64,000 nt of DNA from Planctomycetaceae bacterium (GCA_006969385.1 CP030884.1:434001-498000); one strand, 5' to 3'; counted from the stretch's first letter, positions 18,304-27,300 are shown. The notes: generated from the sequence alone by a model not told the origin. Program-made: numbers and translations.

Positions 18304-19695
18304 ATGAAACCCGCCAACCCCGCCGACGGCCTGCGTTACTTCATCGCCTCCAGCCTGGTGCTTGTCTTTAGCTATGGCGTGGCTGTGGGTATGTTCGAAA
18401 TCTTCCCACACGGCATTATCAAGCAGGCCATTCAGGGGCTGAGCCAGCTCAACGGCGGTAACTTCGTTCAGTATTACCACCCGGTTCGGAGCGACGCGTG
18501 GCCGGCCATCACCAAGACCGACGACGCCTGCGAGGGCGTTAATCTCGTCACGCGCATCGATAGCGACGAGCGTCTGGTCACCGAGATCATCGATCTCGAT
18601 GGCAGCGTCATCCATCGTTGGGATATCGATTGGTTCGCACTCTGGCCCGACGCCGAACACCTGCCTTCCGAAGTGAAGCCGCGCTCGGCGCCCGGTTGCC
18701 AAATCCACGGCGCCGCCCTGATGCCCAATGGCGATCTGGTCTTTAACTTCGACTATCTCGGCTTGGTGCGCATCGATAAGACCGGCAGCATCGTCTGGCG
18801 TTTGGCGTATCAAACGCATCACTCGGTACATTTGCACGACGATGGCAACCTTTGGGTTTGCGGTCAGAAGCGCTACTTCGAGAACGAAACCGAGTTCCCG
18901 CGCCGGCGCGCGCCCTACGACGAATCGACGATTCTAGAAGTCTCGCCCGACGGACGTATCCTCAACGAATGGTCCGTCGAATCGATCCTGCGCGACAACG
19001 GTTATGGCGGTTTGCTCGGGCTGAGCCGCGGCTTTATCAATGGTTACGCCAAGCAGGACATTCTGCATCTCAACGATATCGAGCTATTCCCCGCCGACAT
19101 GCCCGAGGGCGTCTCTAAGCGCGACGACATCCTCGTATCACTGCGCAACATCAGCACCATCTTTGTGATGGGGCGCGCGACGCAAAAGATCAAGTTCATC
19201 TCGACCGGCCAAATGGTTTGGCAACATGATCCTGACTTTATCGACGGCAACCGCATCGGCGTGTTCGATAACAAAGGCGGTAATCAAGACAACGCTCGAC
19301 CGAGCAGCCGCATTCTGGTGTTCGATGCCGCCCAAGCCCTATCTATCCATCCCTCGCAGAGTGGGACCACGGAAGGCTTGCAGCCACCGACTAGCACAGG
19401 CGTGACGGTTGCTTACCAAGGCACGACCGCCGCGCCGTTCGTCACCGACATCATGGGTAAACATCAATGGCTGCCCAACGGCAACATGCTCATCACCGAA
19501 TCGACCGCAGGCCGCGCGTTTGAAGTCAATCCGCAAGGCGAGATCGTCTGGCAATACATCAACTACGTTGAAGATGGAACCGTCGGTCTCATACAGGAAG
19601 TAACGCGATTACCAAGCGAAGTAAAGCGCCTGTTTGTTCCGACCGACGGTCGCGTGGTGCAACAACAATCATCTGCAACACAACATGAAGGATGA
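18304..19695 (+). CDS. Arylsulfotransferase (ASST)-like beta-propeller protein, membrane-anchored
   Basis: The 463-residue protein has one N-terminal hydrophobic segment (about 12-35), then a domain rich in repeating strand pairs of the kind Gly-Asp-Leu-Val-Phe-Asn and Gly-Ser-Ile-Val-Trp-Arg. Conserved-looking His sites are Gln-Ile-His-Gly-Ala-Ala, Thr-His-His-Ser-Val-His-Leu-His-Asp-Asp-Gly-Asn (about 162-173) and Ile-Leu-His-Leu-Asn-Asp-Ile-Glu. Trp-Gln-His-Asp-Pro-Asp-Phe and Gly-Lys-His-Gln-Trp-Leu-Pro-Asn-Gly-Asn follow. This pattern fits the arylsulfotransferase family, which moves sulfate between aryl groups in the periplasm by way of a His. It leads an operon with a small membrane protein and a sulfotransferase, so sulfate transfer is a consistent theme. 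Confidence 0.75.
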   Translation: MKPANPADGLRYFIASSLVLVFSYGVAVGMFEIFPHGIIKQAIQGLSQLNGGNFVQYYHPVRSDAWPAITKTDDACEGVNLVTRIDSDERLVTEIIDLDGSVIHRWDIDWFALWPDAEHLPSEVKPRSAPGCQIHGAALMPNGDLVFNFDYLGLVRIDKTGSIVWRLAYQTHHSVHLHDDGNLWVCGQKRYFENETEFPRRRAPYDESTILEVSPDGRILNEWSVESILRDNGYGGLLGLSRGFINGYAKQDILHLNDIELFPADMPEGVSKRDDILVSLRNISTIFVMGRATQKIKFISTGQMVWQHDPDFIDGNRIGVFDNKGGNQDNARPSSRILVFDAAQALSIHPSQSGTTEGLQPPTSTGVTVAYQGTTAAPFVTDIMGKHQWLPNGNMLITESTAGRAFEVNPQGEIVWQYINYVEDGTVGLIQEVTRLPSEVKRLFVPTDGRVVQQQSSATQHEG

Positions 19696-19701
19696 CCAAT
19701 C

Positions 19702-19905
19702 ATGTTTGATCCAACCCATCTATTCGATCAATCGCTGATCCTGGCGTACGTCGGCCCCGGCGGCGGCTTGGCCGCGATCGGCACGCTGCTCGCGATCGTC
19801 GTCGGCCTGATGGCGGCCGTCTTCGGCTTCCTCTGGTATCCGCTTAAGCGCATGCTGCGCGGCAAGCAAGACGCAGCCCAGTCGGGCAACGAAAAGCTTA
19901 CTTAA
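19702..19905 (+). CDS. Small membrane protein of the ASST/sulfotransferase operon
   Basis: The 67-residue protein has one or two hydrophobic helices starting at Ala-Tyr-Val-Gly-Pro-Gly-Gly-Gly-Leu-Ala-Ala-Ile-Gly. It ends with a basic Trp-Tyr-Pro-Leu-Lys-Arg-Met-Leu-Arg segment on the cytoplasmic side. It starts six bases after the ASST-like gene with an aagga site. Its stop codon overlaps the next ATG by one base (taatg), so the three genes are translationally coupled. The function is unknown; I recall similar short proteins beside ASST-like genes, but that is memory and not a search result. Confidence 0.8.
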   Translation: MFDPTHLFDQSLILAYVGPGGGLAAIGTLLAIVVGLMAAVFGFLWYPLKRMLRGKQDAAQSGNEKLT

Positions 19906-21404
19906 TGGCGCTATTGGGAGCCATTTTGTTGGTCGTCGGATTCGTGGCGATCTTTCGCGCGCTCGACCTGGCCGAAACCGGCCTCGCCGTGGCCAAAGTA
20001 GCGCAAAACGCGCAATCTGTTGTGCGTAGCAAGTCGCTCACCGACGACGAAAAAGAAGCGGCGCTGAAAGCCGCCACGCGCACGCTTTTTCGACAATTCT
20101 TCGCGCTCGCATTTGGGGGCGCGGCTGCGTTGTTGCTGCCGTTGGCCGCCGTTTGGATGTGTTCGCTAGTCGGCATCTTTAATATCGACGCCGTCATCGC
20201 CACGTCGATGTCGCCACTATTTCTGACTGTCACCGGCGTCTTTGCATGCGTCGCGATGTTTTGGCAACCCAAGCAAGTCGTCACCGACGCCACCAGCGCC
20301 TATAGCGCTACCGACCGTACGCTGCATCAGCTCGCGTTCAACACCATCACCGCCCAGCTCGGTCTCGCCGATATCGAAGATCGCGTGTATGCCCGCACGT
20401 TGAAAGCGTATCCGGCCGACCGCCCCGTTTTTGTGACCGGCCTGCCCCGCGCGGGTACCACACTGCTATTGGAATGCTTCGCGCGCATGCCCGAGTTCGC
20501 GACGCATTGTTACCGCGACATGCCGTTTGTCTTGACGCCGATGCTTTGGGATCGCTTTTCGTCGTCGTTTCGCAAGGCCGGCACCGCCCGCGAACGCGCC
20601 CACGGCGACGGTATGACCATCGATTTCGATAGCCCCGAAGCGCTGGAAGAGGTGATTTGGCAGGCGTTTTGGCCGCAGCAATACCAGAGCGATCGTATTT
20701 CCCCGTGGAATGACAAACCTCGGCGCGATTTCACACAGTTCTTTCAATCTCACATGCGCAAGATCGCCGCGTTGCGTCGCCCCGCAAACACCAGCGGTGT
20801 GCGGTATGTATCTAAGAACAATCTCAACATCGCGCGGCTGCCGCTGATTCGCCAAACGTTTCCCGACGCCACCATCATCGTTCCGTTCCGCCAACCGTTG
20901 GATCACGCCGCGTCGTTGTTAAAACAACACCAAAACTTCAGCGCCATGCATCGCGACGACCCGTTCGCCGCTGACTACATGCGCGACTTGGGGCATTTCG
21001 ATTTCGGTAGCAACCTGCGCCCCATCGACTTCGACGGTTGGCTTGCCGACAACCACCACGATGCGAACACGCTCGCTTTCTGGCTACAGTATTGGTCGGC
21101 AACGTACCGCCGCCTGCTAACGACCGACTGCAAGGTGCACTTCCTCAGTTACGATTGCCTTTGCGCGAATCCCGAAGCAAGCCTCGCAGCGCTCGCTTCT
21201 GTATTACACTGTCGAGATAAGCAGCGCTTATTGAACGCCGCCCAAGACATGCGCGCGCCGCGACCGCGCACCGTCGATGGATCGGCGATACCGTCGGAAC
21301 TACTCGCGGAAGCCAATGCGATTTATGAAGACTTGCTCGTAGTGGAAATAACGGAGCCCCGAAACGCCCGTTCTCATGGATCATCGGTCGGTGTTATGTC
21401 GTAA
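19905..21404 (+). CDS. Membrane-anchored PAPS-type sulfotransferase
   Basis: The 499-residue protein has hydrophobic segments at about 3-18, 65-90 and 98-122, then a cytoplasmic-type sulfotransferase domain. The 5'-phosphosulfate loop Phe-Val-Thr-Gly-Leu-Pro-Arg-Ala-Gly-Thr-Thr-Leu-Leu lies near residue 177. The 3'-phosphate segment Ile-Ile-Val-Pro-Phe-Arg-Gln-Pro-Leu-Asp-His-Ala-Ala-Ser lies near 325. These bind PAPS, the sulfate donor. The acceptor is unknown: glycan, lipid or phenol. Direct coupling to the ASST-like gene suggests that one enzyme charges an acceptor on the inner side and the other moves sulfate outside. Confidence 0.85.
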   Translation: MALLGAILLVVGFVAIFRALDLAETGLAVAKVAQNAQSVVRSKSLTDDEKEAALKAATRTLFRQFFALAFGGAAALLLPLAAVWMCSLVGIFNIDAVIATSMSPLFLTVTGVFACVAMFWQPKQVVTDATSAYSATDRTLHQLAFNTITAQLGLADIEDRVYARTLKAYPADRPVFVTGLPRAGTTLLLECFARMPEFATHCYRDMPFVLTPMLWDRFSSSFRKAGTARERAHGDGMTIDFDSPEALEEVIWQAFWPQQYQSDRISPWNDKPRRDFTQFFQSHMRKIAALRRPANTSGVRYVSKNNLNIARLPLIRQTFPDATIIVPFRQPLDHAASLLKQHQNFSAMHRDDPFAADYMRDLGHFDFGSNLRPIDFDGWLADNHHDANTLAFWLQYWSATYRRLLTTDCKVHFLSYDCLCANPEASLAALASVLHCRDKQRLLNAAQDMRAPRPRTVDGSAIPSELLAEANAIYEDLLVVEITEPRNARSHGSSVGVMS

Positions 21405-21504
21405 CACGCCCCAGCCCACACTCATACATCAACGACTCGCCGCACCGGTGGATCTCGTCACCGCGCTACGGTTCGACCAGTTCATGATCGAGAGCGGCGA
21501 TGGC

Positions 21505-21530
21505 GCTGTGGCACTGGCTAATAGCCAGTG
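21505..21530. repeat. Palindromic repeat family A, diverged copy
   Basis: The copy gctgtggcactggctaatag plus its return arm ccagtg has the same opening and layout as the copies at 1696-1756. The stem here is actggct / agccagt. Confidence 0.65.
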
Positions 21531-21610
21531 TATGCTAACAAATCATTAACGGTCGCCGTCAATCGTAGAGTAGTCTAAAATCGGATGCAGTGAGAACGTG
21601 AGGCGCTTCC

Positions 21611-21919
21611 ATGCCGATGCCCAAACAAAAGCAGTACCTCATCATCCTGTCGGTCGTACTCTTCGCCTTGGCCGGCTGGTTTTTTTATTCCAACGCCAAC
21701 GATCGCGGTGAAGGCGTGCCGTCCGACACGATGGCGGAACTCGCAGGCCGCACCAAAGAATTCGTCTGCGACGCCTGCGGAGAGACCAAAACACTACCCG
21801 CCTTGGAATTCATGGCGCAAACGTCGTCGGTCGCACTGATGGGTAAAGTGATCTGCAGGGAGTGTCAGGATGGCGGCAGCCTCTCCGAAAGCGGCCCGGC
21901 AATTCCCAATCAAAACTGA
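21611..21919 (+). CDS. Small membrane-anchored zinc-ribbon-like protein
   Basis: The 102-residue protein has one N-terminal hydrophobic helix (about 8-26), then a short domain with Phe-Val-Cys-Asp-Ala-Cys-Gly-Glu near residue 52 and Val-Ile-Cys-Arg-Glu-Cys-Gln-Asp near residue 82. Two Cys-x2-Cys pairs make a zinc ribbon likely. Unknown function. It begins just after repeat family A, with a weak gaggcg ribosome site. Confidence 0.7.
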   Translation: MPMPKQKQYLIILSVVLFALAGWFFYSNANDRGEGVPSDTMAELAGRTKEFVCDACGETKTLPALEFMAQTSSVALMGKVICRECQDGGSLSESGPAIPNQN

Positions 21920-22205
21920 TTCGTCACATATGCGAGACACTGGGTAAATCGCCCCGCTGTGGTCGTACCCAATGCTGACGCCATTCCCCACTTTTCTCGC
22001 CCCACTCCCTTTCAAACGACCAATTATTTGTGGCAGCGCCTCTTAATCGTATGTGGGGCGCCGATCCCACGGCTCTCTTTTCATCGCGTTTATAGAATTC
22101 CCGACAATTTCGACCCAGCGGATGTTCGGCACGAGAGGTGCGACACGCTGGCTCTTAGGCGGATGTTTGCGACGCGAACGCCAGGAATGCCAAGGAGCAC
22201 CCGTA

Positions 22206-22979
22206 ATGATGACCACACCCCAAGCCCTGCGACGAAACTATGTCAATCTCACAATTGCGTTGATGGCAGCAACCACGCAGTCGGCCGGTTGCGGATTCGA
22301 TTCGGAAGGCCTCGCCGGCGGCAGCAACATCCTCGGTTGCATCGACCTGGTGCCATCCGAGTTGCGCGTCGAAAATCTGTCGATGACCAGCGGCCCCGCC
22401 GGTGTCATCAATGCCAATCAACCCATCGTCATGCGCTGGAACGTCTGCTGGATCGACCCCAACGCTGAGTTCGAGACGCAAGTTTTCAGCGATGAGTTCA
22501 TTAATCACGTCGACCTATTCCGCGTCGAAAATGGGGAACGAGTCGATGAAGTCGCGACCACCGGCGTGTTCTCCCCGCCGATCGGCACCGATGAATGTCG
22601 CGACGAAGAACACTTGCTCGATTTCACACTGGAACCGGGCGAATACGAGCTCGTCGTATTCGTCAATATTCACCTCGAAGGCACCCAACTGGTCTTCGAA
22701 TGCGCTTCGTCGCAATACTTCTTAAACAACCGCTTGGTGACCCAATTCACCGTGCTCGACGGCCCCAGCGACGATATCGCCCTCCCCAGTGACGACAGTC
22801 CCGGCGCGCGCGGTAATAACGACGACGGATCAAGCGACCCGCCGGACGACGAAACACCCACGCCCACCGACCAAACACCGATCGACTTTACTGGCCACAC
22901 CGCCACCAATTTCAATGATGCATTTGTCGATTTGGGCATCACAAAACGTCAAGCTCGCCATAATCGACTAAAAAAGTAA
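22206..22979 (+). CDS. Exported lipoprotein-like hypothetical protein
   Basis: The 257-residue protein starts with a signal peptide ending Gln-Ser-Ala-Gly-Cys-Gly-Phe, a fair lipobox. The next 140 residues have an all-beta look (Pro-Ile-Val-Met-Arg-Trp-Asn-Val-Cys-Trp, then Leu-Glu-Pro-Gly-Glu-Tyr-Glu-Leu-Val-Val-Phe-Val) and contain paired Cys. The C-terminal third is Asp/Pro/Thr-rich and disordered. I chose the ATG at 22206 because aaggag lies eight bases upstream; a longer frame from 22053 lacks a ribosome site and has an unlikely N-terminus. Function unknown. Confidence 0.75.
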   Translation: MMTTPQALRRNYVNLTIALMAATTQSAGCGFDSEGLAGGSNILGCIDLVPSELRVENLSMTSGPAGVINANQPIVMRWNVCWIDPNAEFETQVFSDEFINHVDLFRVENGERVDEVATTGVFSPPIGTDECRDEEHLLDFTLEPGEYELVVFVNIHLEGTQLVFECASSQYFLNNRLVTQFTVLDGPSDDIALPSDDSPGARGNNDDGSSDPPDDETPTPTDQTPIDFTGHTATNFNDAFVDLGITKRQARHNRLKK

Positions 22980-23038
22980 ACGCAGCCACCGCCAAGTCCC
23001 CCCAAGACCTACTCGGCGCGTGCGCTGCGTTTTTTTTT
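22979..23038 (+). terminator. Probable terminator with a large loop
   Basis: The arms aacgcagc and gctgcgtt pair across a loop of more than 40 bases and are followed by eight or more T. The T-run is strong; the long loop lowers confidence. Confidence 0.55.
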
Positions 23039-23083
23039 GCAATAATCGAAACTCAACTTCCGCAAAGCCGGACGCTGCTGCCA

Positions 23084-24538
23084 TTACAACGCGAGCAATA
23101 CACCCACCAACGCCTCAACATCATCCACATCCGACACGCCGTCGCGATTCACATCACCCGCAAATGGGGTGCAACCCGCATACGTTGCCTTGAACGTGAC
23201 GTCATCGGTCAGCGCCAGCGTCAATGCCTGCGCGTCGCGACCGTCGATCGCGCCGTCGCAATTCACGTCGCCGATTGACAACTCGCTATACAACTGGGGC
23301 CGATCGAACGGAAACGTCTCACTCGCAACGCGCGGATCGGTCAGCCCGTTCTGCAAGAAGTCGACCAAATTCGCCACCTGATTGGGCGGAATGTTGATCA
23401 ACGCCATGTTCGGATCGATGTTCTGCGGAAATTGCAGCGCCGGGTTGCGATAGAAATTCACCACTTCCGTAAGCGTCATCTGTTGACCGTTGTGCATGAA
23501 GCGATTCTTCAACCCCACGTTGCGCAGCGACGGCACTTTGAATTGACCGCGATCCGGTGGTGCGTTCGTCACTTCAAACCGTCCCTCATCTTCGGGAATC
23601 GGTCGCACGCCGATGTTGCGAAACGCCTGGTTCGAAAATACTTGGCCACCGTGACAGACGGCGCAGCGACCGCCAGTGATGAACGTGTTTAACCCTTGCT
23701 GCTGCGCCGGTGTTAGCGCGTTCACGTTGCCTTCATCGAATGCATCCCACGGCGTTTCATCGGAAATCAGCGTGCGTTGATATGTTGCGATCGCATACGC
23801 AATGCGCTCGGCCGTGATCGCCGGGTCGCCATACGCATCTTCAAACAGATCGCCGTACAACTCACCATTCAAAATCGCCGCCGCCATGTCCGGCGGTAAG
23901 TCGCGTGCCAATTCCAAAGGCTTGACCGAATTGAGTTTGTTCCGTACGTCGTCCCACGTGCGCCCTTCGTGCGCCATTTCAACATCGGAAAGAATCGGCC
24001 CGACGGCTTGCGACTCCAACGCGCCGCCGTTCGGGATCGAGACCGTGTTCGTTTCCGGATCGACAAACGTGCCGCTCGCGCGACCATCCCAAAACATGCC
24101 GTTGAGAGCGTAGGCCGCGTTGATCATCGACGGTGCCGTGCGTTCGGTGACTTGCACATCGAAGCCGAAGATCGGGTCTTCGATCGGGTCAAGGTTTGCG
24201 TCCATCCGCATCACGCCGAACGAACCGAGCTTGTCATCGGGTGTGTTGAGAATGCCGTCCGGCCCCGGATGCCGACCCACGCGCGGATCGCTACCGCCCT
24301 GCGACGGGATGTGGCAGGTGCCGCAAGCCATCGTGTTATCGCTGGAGAGTTGTTCGTCCCAGAAAAGAATTTTTCCGAGGATGCGTTTGGCCTCGGTCGC
24401 GGGGTTTTGCGGCGGCGTGGGCACCGGCGGCAAGGCCGCACCGGCCTTCGCAGCGGCCATCACGCCGATAAGAATTGCAGAAAATAAGACACAACCGCGT
24501 TGGGTATTCGCGCAGGTCATCACACCACCCCATGCCAA
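23084..24538 (-). CDS. Dihaem cytochrome c peroxidase / MauG-like protein with C-terminal dockerin-like repeats
   Basis: The 484-residue protein has a signal peptide and two haem sites, Cys-Gly-Thr-Cys-His at 72-76 and Cys-Ala-Val-Cys-His at 292-296. Family hallmarks include Leu-Gly-x-Ile-Leu-Phe-Trp-Asp-Glu-Gln-Leu-Ser, Asn-Gly-Met-Phe-Trp-Asp-Gly-Arg-Ala near 150, and Gln-Phe-Lys-Val-Pro-Ser-Leu-Arg-Asn-Val. After about residue 420 come two calcium-loop repeats of the dockerin type (Gly-Asp-Val-Asn-Cys-Asp-Gly-Ala-Ile-Asp and Gly-Asp-Val-Asn-Arg-Asp-Gly-Val-Ser-Asp). It should reduce peroxide or oxidise a protein partner in the periplasm or at the surface. The dockerin-like tail is unusual on this enzyme. 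The start may instead be the ATG at 24520. Confidence 0.9.
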   Translation of the reverse strand: MAWGGVMTCANTQRGCVLFSAILIGVMAAAKAGAALPPVPTPPQNPATEAKRILGKILFWDEQLSSDNTMACGTCHIPSQGGSDPRVGRHPGPDGILNTPDDKLGSFGVMRMDANLDPIEDPIFGFDVQVTERTAPSMINAAYALNGMFWDGRASGTFVDPETNTVSIPNGGALESQAVGPILSDVEMAHEGRTWDDVRNKLNSVKPLELARDLPPDMAAAILNGELYGDLFEDAYGDPAITAERIAYAIATYQRTLISDETPWDAFDEGNVNALTPAQQQGLNTFITGGRCAVCHGGQVFSNQAFRNIGVRPIPEDEGRFEVTNAPPDRGQFKVPSLRNVGLKNRFMHNGQQMTLTEVVNFYRNPALQFPQNIDPNMALINIPPNQVANLVDFLQNGLTDPRVASETFPFDRPQLYSELSIGDVNCDGAIDGRDAQALTLALTDDVTFKATYAGCTPFAGDVNRDGVSDVDDVEALVGVLLAL

Positions 24539-24656
24539 CTATTAGGTTTTCGCTATCGTTCTTAGGCGGCTCGAACGGGCGACTCAAGTCGCCGATTGGT
24601 AGGCCGAGATTCCAAACGAATTGCGCGGGGGCTTATTGCAGCGATAACAAAAAAAG

Positions 24657-25154
24657 TTACGAAGGCGTACCGAAACGGGGCCCATTCTCGCTCGTTGGCT
24701 CGGCGGCTTCTCTGAGTTCGCGATTGCCTTTGCGCCAGAGCAAGGTGAGGCAGGCAACGATTGAAAACGATGACAAGCCGAATACCCACAATGCGAACTT
24801 GTGATGCCCCGGCATTCCCGGCAGACGGCTCGCCATCACGCCGGGCAGGTACTCGATATCAACGGACGAACCCACCTCAAACTCCATATCATCACCGGCG
24901 TCGGTCCTGTCGCGGCGCATACCGTCGTCCGGATCGTGCCACTCGTATCCGATATAGCTGGTGTTGCGATCGGCTGCTATCACCGTCGCTGTTGCGCTTC
25001 GCCCCCACGCAAAGTATTTGAACTCCTGCCAAGAGAAAAAGGCGCTGGCGGAAAAAGCGCCGACGACTGCCGCCATCATTAACAGCGGCGGAGACTCGAA
25101 CCCAACGTCTTGGTGGTACCACCGCAACGCCTTGAATACTTTCCAGGCCAACAT
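24657..25154 (-). CDS. Membrane protein resembling the DUF3592 type
   Basis: The 165-residue protein has hydrophobic segments at about 22-42 and 118-140. Between them lies an external domain with Ala-Thr-Ala-Thr-Val-Ile-Ala-Ala-Asp, Gly-Tyr-Glu-Trp-His-Asp and Gly-Ser-Ser-Val-Asp-Ile-Glu-Tyr-Leu-Pro-Gly. This order (helix, small beta domain asking for a conversion-like loop, helix) is that of DUF3592 proteins. Function unknown. The assignment is by eye. Confidence 0.6.
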   Translation of the reverse strand: MLAWKVFKALRWYHQDVGFESPPLLMMAAVVGAFSASAFFSWQEFKYFAWGRSATATVIAADRNTSYIGYEWHDPDDGMRRDRTDAGDDMEFEVGSSVDIEYLPGVMASRLPGMPGHHKFALWVFGLSSFSIVACLTLLWRKGNRELREAAEPTSENGPRFGTPS

Positions 25155-25355
25155 CTTAACGCTCTCTGTTTCGATACACTCTCGACGTCACCTACGATTC
25201 CGCGGCTGCATTGAAATGCGACAGCATATTTTGGGCGTCTCCAGCCGCGTCTCCGCGTATGATACCGAATGTGTTACAACATTCCGAGGTAACTAGCGAC
25301 GCTACATTGAATCGTGGTTGGCGCGATCACACGATTTCATAACAGGGCTTCCAAC

Positions 25356-25853
25356 ATGTCACCCACTGAACTCCAACGCGGCATCGGCTCGCTCGACTTC
25401 TCGCGTTTCATGTTTACGCGGTTGCTAGACGCCACACCCGATGAACATTGGTTTCACATTCCCATTCCCGACGGCAACCACGCCGCCTGGCTCGCGGGTC
25501 ACGTCGCTTGGGAAGACGACGATTGTCTAAAAGAATTGCAACCCGAGCGCGGTAGCAAACTGCCCGCGAGTTGGCACGCCACGTTCGCCACCGGCAGCCA
25601 ACCGGTCGGCGACGCCGATGCGTACCCCGCCATCGACGAACTGCGCGACCAACTCAACGCGCGGCGCGACGAACTCAAAAAATTCTTTCAAGCGGCCCCC
25701 GAGCTGATCGACGCGCCCATCCCGAAAGAGCTGCACGGCTTCGCCAAAGATCGCGCCGCCCTCATGCACGCGATCGCCTGCCACGAGATGATCCACGTCG
25801 GCCACCTCACCGTGGTGCGCAAAAGCCTGCAACTGGGGCCGGTGTTTATGTAG
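25356..25853 (+). CDS. DinB-like four-helix metal-binding protein
   Basis: The 165-residue protein starts Met-Ser-Pro-Thr-Glu-Leu. It has His in Asn-His-Ala-Ala-Trp-Leu-Ala-Gly-His-Val-Ala-Trp near residue 40 and a pair His-Glu-Met-Ile-His-Val-Gly-His-Leu near residue 148, the three-His metal site of the DinB/YfiT fold. Many relatives are thiol-dependent transferases; some are damage-inducible. I chose the ATG at 25356, since the longer frame from 25314 has no ribosome site. It stands alone. Confidence 0.75.
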   Translation: MSPTELQRGIGSLDFSRFMFTRLLDATPDEHWFHIPIPDGNHAAWLAGHVAWEDDDCLKELQPERGSKLPASWHATFATGSQPVGDADAYPAIDELRDQLNARRDELKKFFQAAPELIDAPIPKELHGFAKDRAALMHAIACHEMIHVGHLTVVRKSLQLGPVFM

Positions 25854-26064
25854 CCTTCTCCGACTTTCAAGACGCGATCATTTTGCCGGGCACGCTTGGC
25901 TTTTGAGATGCACCCTCAAGCCGCCATTTAGATCCATCGCATTGGGGCTATCCAAGTTCACCGAAATACTTCGTTTCCGATCTATCTTCAATTATTTCGG
26001 CACATCAAGATTCTCTACGGCTTTTACTCTCGAATCTTGCACGCTGCCATGTCATAATATTGCG

Positions 26065-27300
26065 ATGGCTGAGAGTAGTTCCCCAATTGACACCAATATC
26101 ACTGAGCCGGAACAACCGGCTGGGTATTGCCCGAACTGTGAATACCAGATGAACGCCGGTGTTTGTCCGGAGTGTGGCAAGCATTTCAATACCGCACAGC
26201 TAGACAAGACACCGCGCACACAACGGCGGCAACGGCGGCGAAGAACTATAGGCTTATTGACGCTGTCGATCGGCTTGCTCTACGGCGGCTCTTATCTGTA
26301 TCAATCGCGCTTTTGGTATAAATGGTTGCCGTTCAGCATGCTCATCAACTTCCCATCCACATCCGCGCACGCGAATGACGAACTATTCGAACGCTACGAA
26401 GATGGAGTGCTTTCCGCACCTGAAACCCAACAGCTCATCGCGCGCTGCATCAATCTAACAGCGCAGATCAGATCACCACGGCCGCAAACCGAGTCATTCG
26501 TGCTTCAACTCGATCTCGACTGGCGTCAGGGCTTCATGGGTCCCGGATCGCACCTTGTAACAGACCCGACCGTCACAGTTGATGGCGCCCCGGCTTCCGT
26601 ACAAATGATTGCGGAGCAAGATCACCAATACACCTACCGCTGTGTGCCGCGCTCAGAAATACGCCGCGGTACCGTTACGGCGGATGTGTCGTTTACAGTA
26701 GTTACAAACGTATCACTTACCCCTACGACTGCAACCGGAATGTTTGGCGGTTGGACGACTGCCTGCTCTCTGTCGGGGTCGGTCACCGTCCAGCAGCAGA
26801 TTCAAATAACAGACAGGCCGGTCGACTCCTACGTTCGACCAGCGCGCGACCAGCTTACGGCTTTTGCCTTGCAGGAGAAATGTGCGATCTCAATTTGCCC
26901 GCGCAGTGAACGAAGCTTTGTGCTGAATCTATGCGTTAAGGAAATGGATGCGCAAATAGCTGGCACATTCGCGGTGCATCTCGCAGATGGCGAAGAGCGC
27001 CTGGGCCGCCGATTGGTTCAAACGGCGGCGAAAGAAGATTTGGCGACGCTCGATCTCGACTTTGAAATACCCGATCGGCTTGAACCACAGGACACCACCG
27101 TCAACGTCAGCTTCACGCCTGATATCATGTACGCCTTTGAGCATAACCTTGACCACTGCGCCGGCTTCACTATCGAATGGGTCGGCGTACCGTTGCCCGT
27201 TCCCGGTAAAGACGATTGCGACGTTTGCAATTGCTGCAACAAGCCGTTTATCCGCAGCCCGGATTTCGTGAAGAAATGGCAACCGCAAACTGGCGATTGA
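26065..27300 (+). CDS. Zinc-ribbon single-pass membrane protein, unknown
   Basis: The 411-residue protein opens with a ribbon (Tyr-Cys-Pro-Asn-Cys-Glu-Tyr-Gln, then Gly-Val-Cys-Pro-Glu-Cys-Gly) at about 21-40. A basic stretch and one hydrophobic helix at about 62-80 follow. A long external part of beta character comes next (for example Phe-Val-Leu-Gln-Leu-Asp-Leu-Asp-Trp, Gly-Thr-Val-Thr-Ala-Asp-Val-Ser-Phe), and near the C-terminus a Cys-Asp-Val-Cys-Asn-Cys-Cys cluster. The ribbon-then-helix layout recalls the gene at 11735, where the ribbon is at the other end. The start is the ATG at 26065; the upstream in-frame part to 25903 looks non-coding. No catalytic motif is seen. Confidence 0.75.
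   Translation: MAESSSPIDTNITEPEQPAGYCPNCEYQMNAGVCPECGKHFNTAQLDKTPRTQRRQRRRRTIGLLTLSIGLLYGGSYLYQSRFWYKWLPFSMLINFPSTSAHANDELFERYEDGVLSAPETQQLIARCINLTAQIRSPRPQTESFVLQLDLDWRQGFMGPGSHLVTDPTVTVDGAPASVQMIAEQDHQYTYRCVPRSEIRRGTVTADVSFTVVTNVSLTPTTATGMFGGWTTACSLSGSVTVQQQIQITDRPVDSYVRPARDQLTAFALQEKCAISICPRSERSFVLNLCVKEMDAQIAGTFAVHLADGEERLGRRLVQTAAKEDLATLDLDFEIPDRLEPQDTTVNVSFTPDIMYAFEHNLDHCAGFTIEWVGVPLPVPGKDDCDVCNCCNKPFIRSPDFVKKWQPQTGD

Noticed and set aside
25903..26064. N-terminal extension of the zinc-ribbon membrane protein
   Set aside because: The extra 54 residues are Phe/Ser/Arg-rich without a ribosome site; the ATG at 26065 places the ribbon near the start as in similar proteins.
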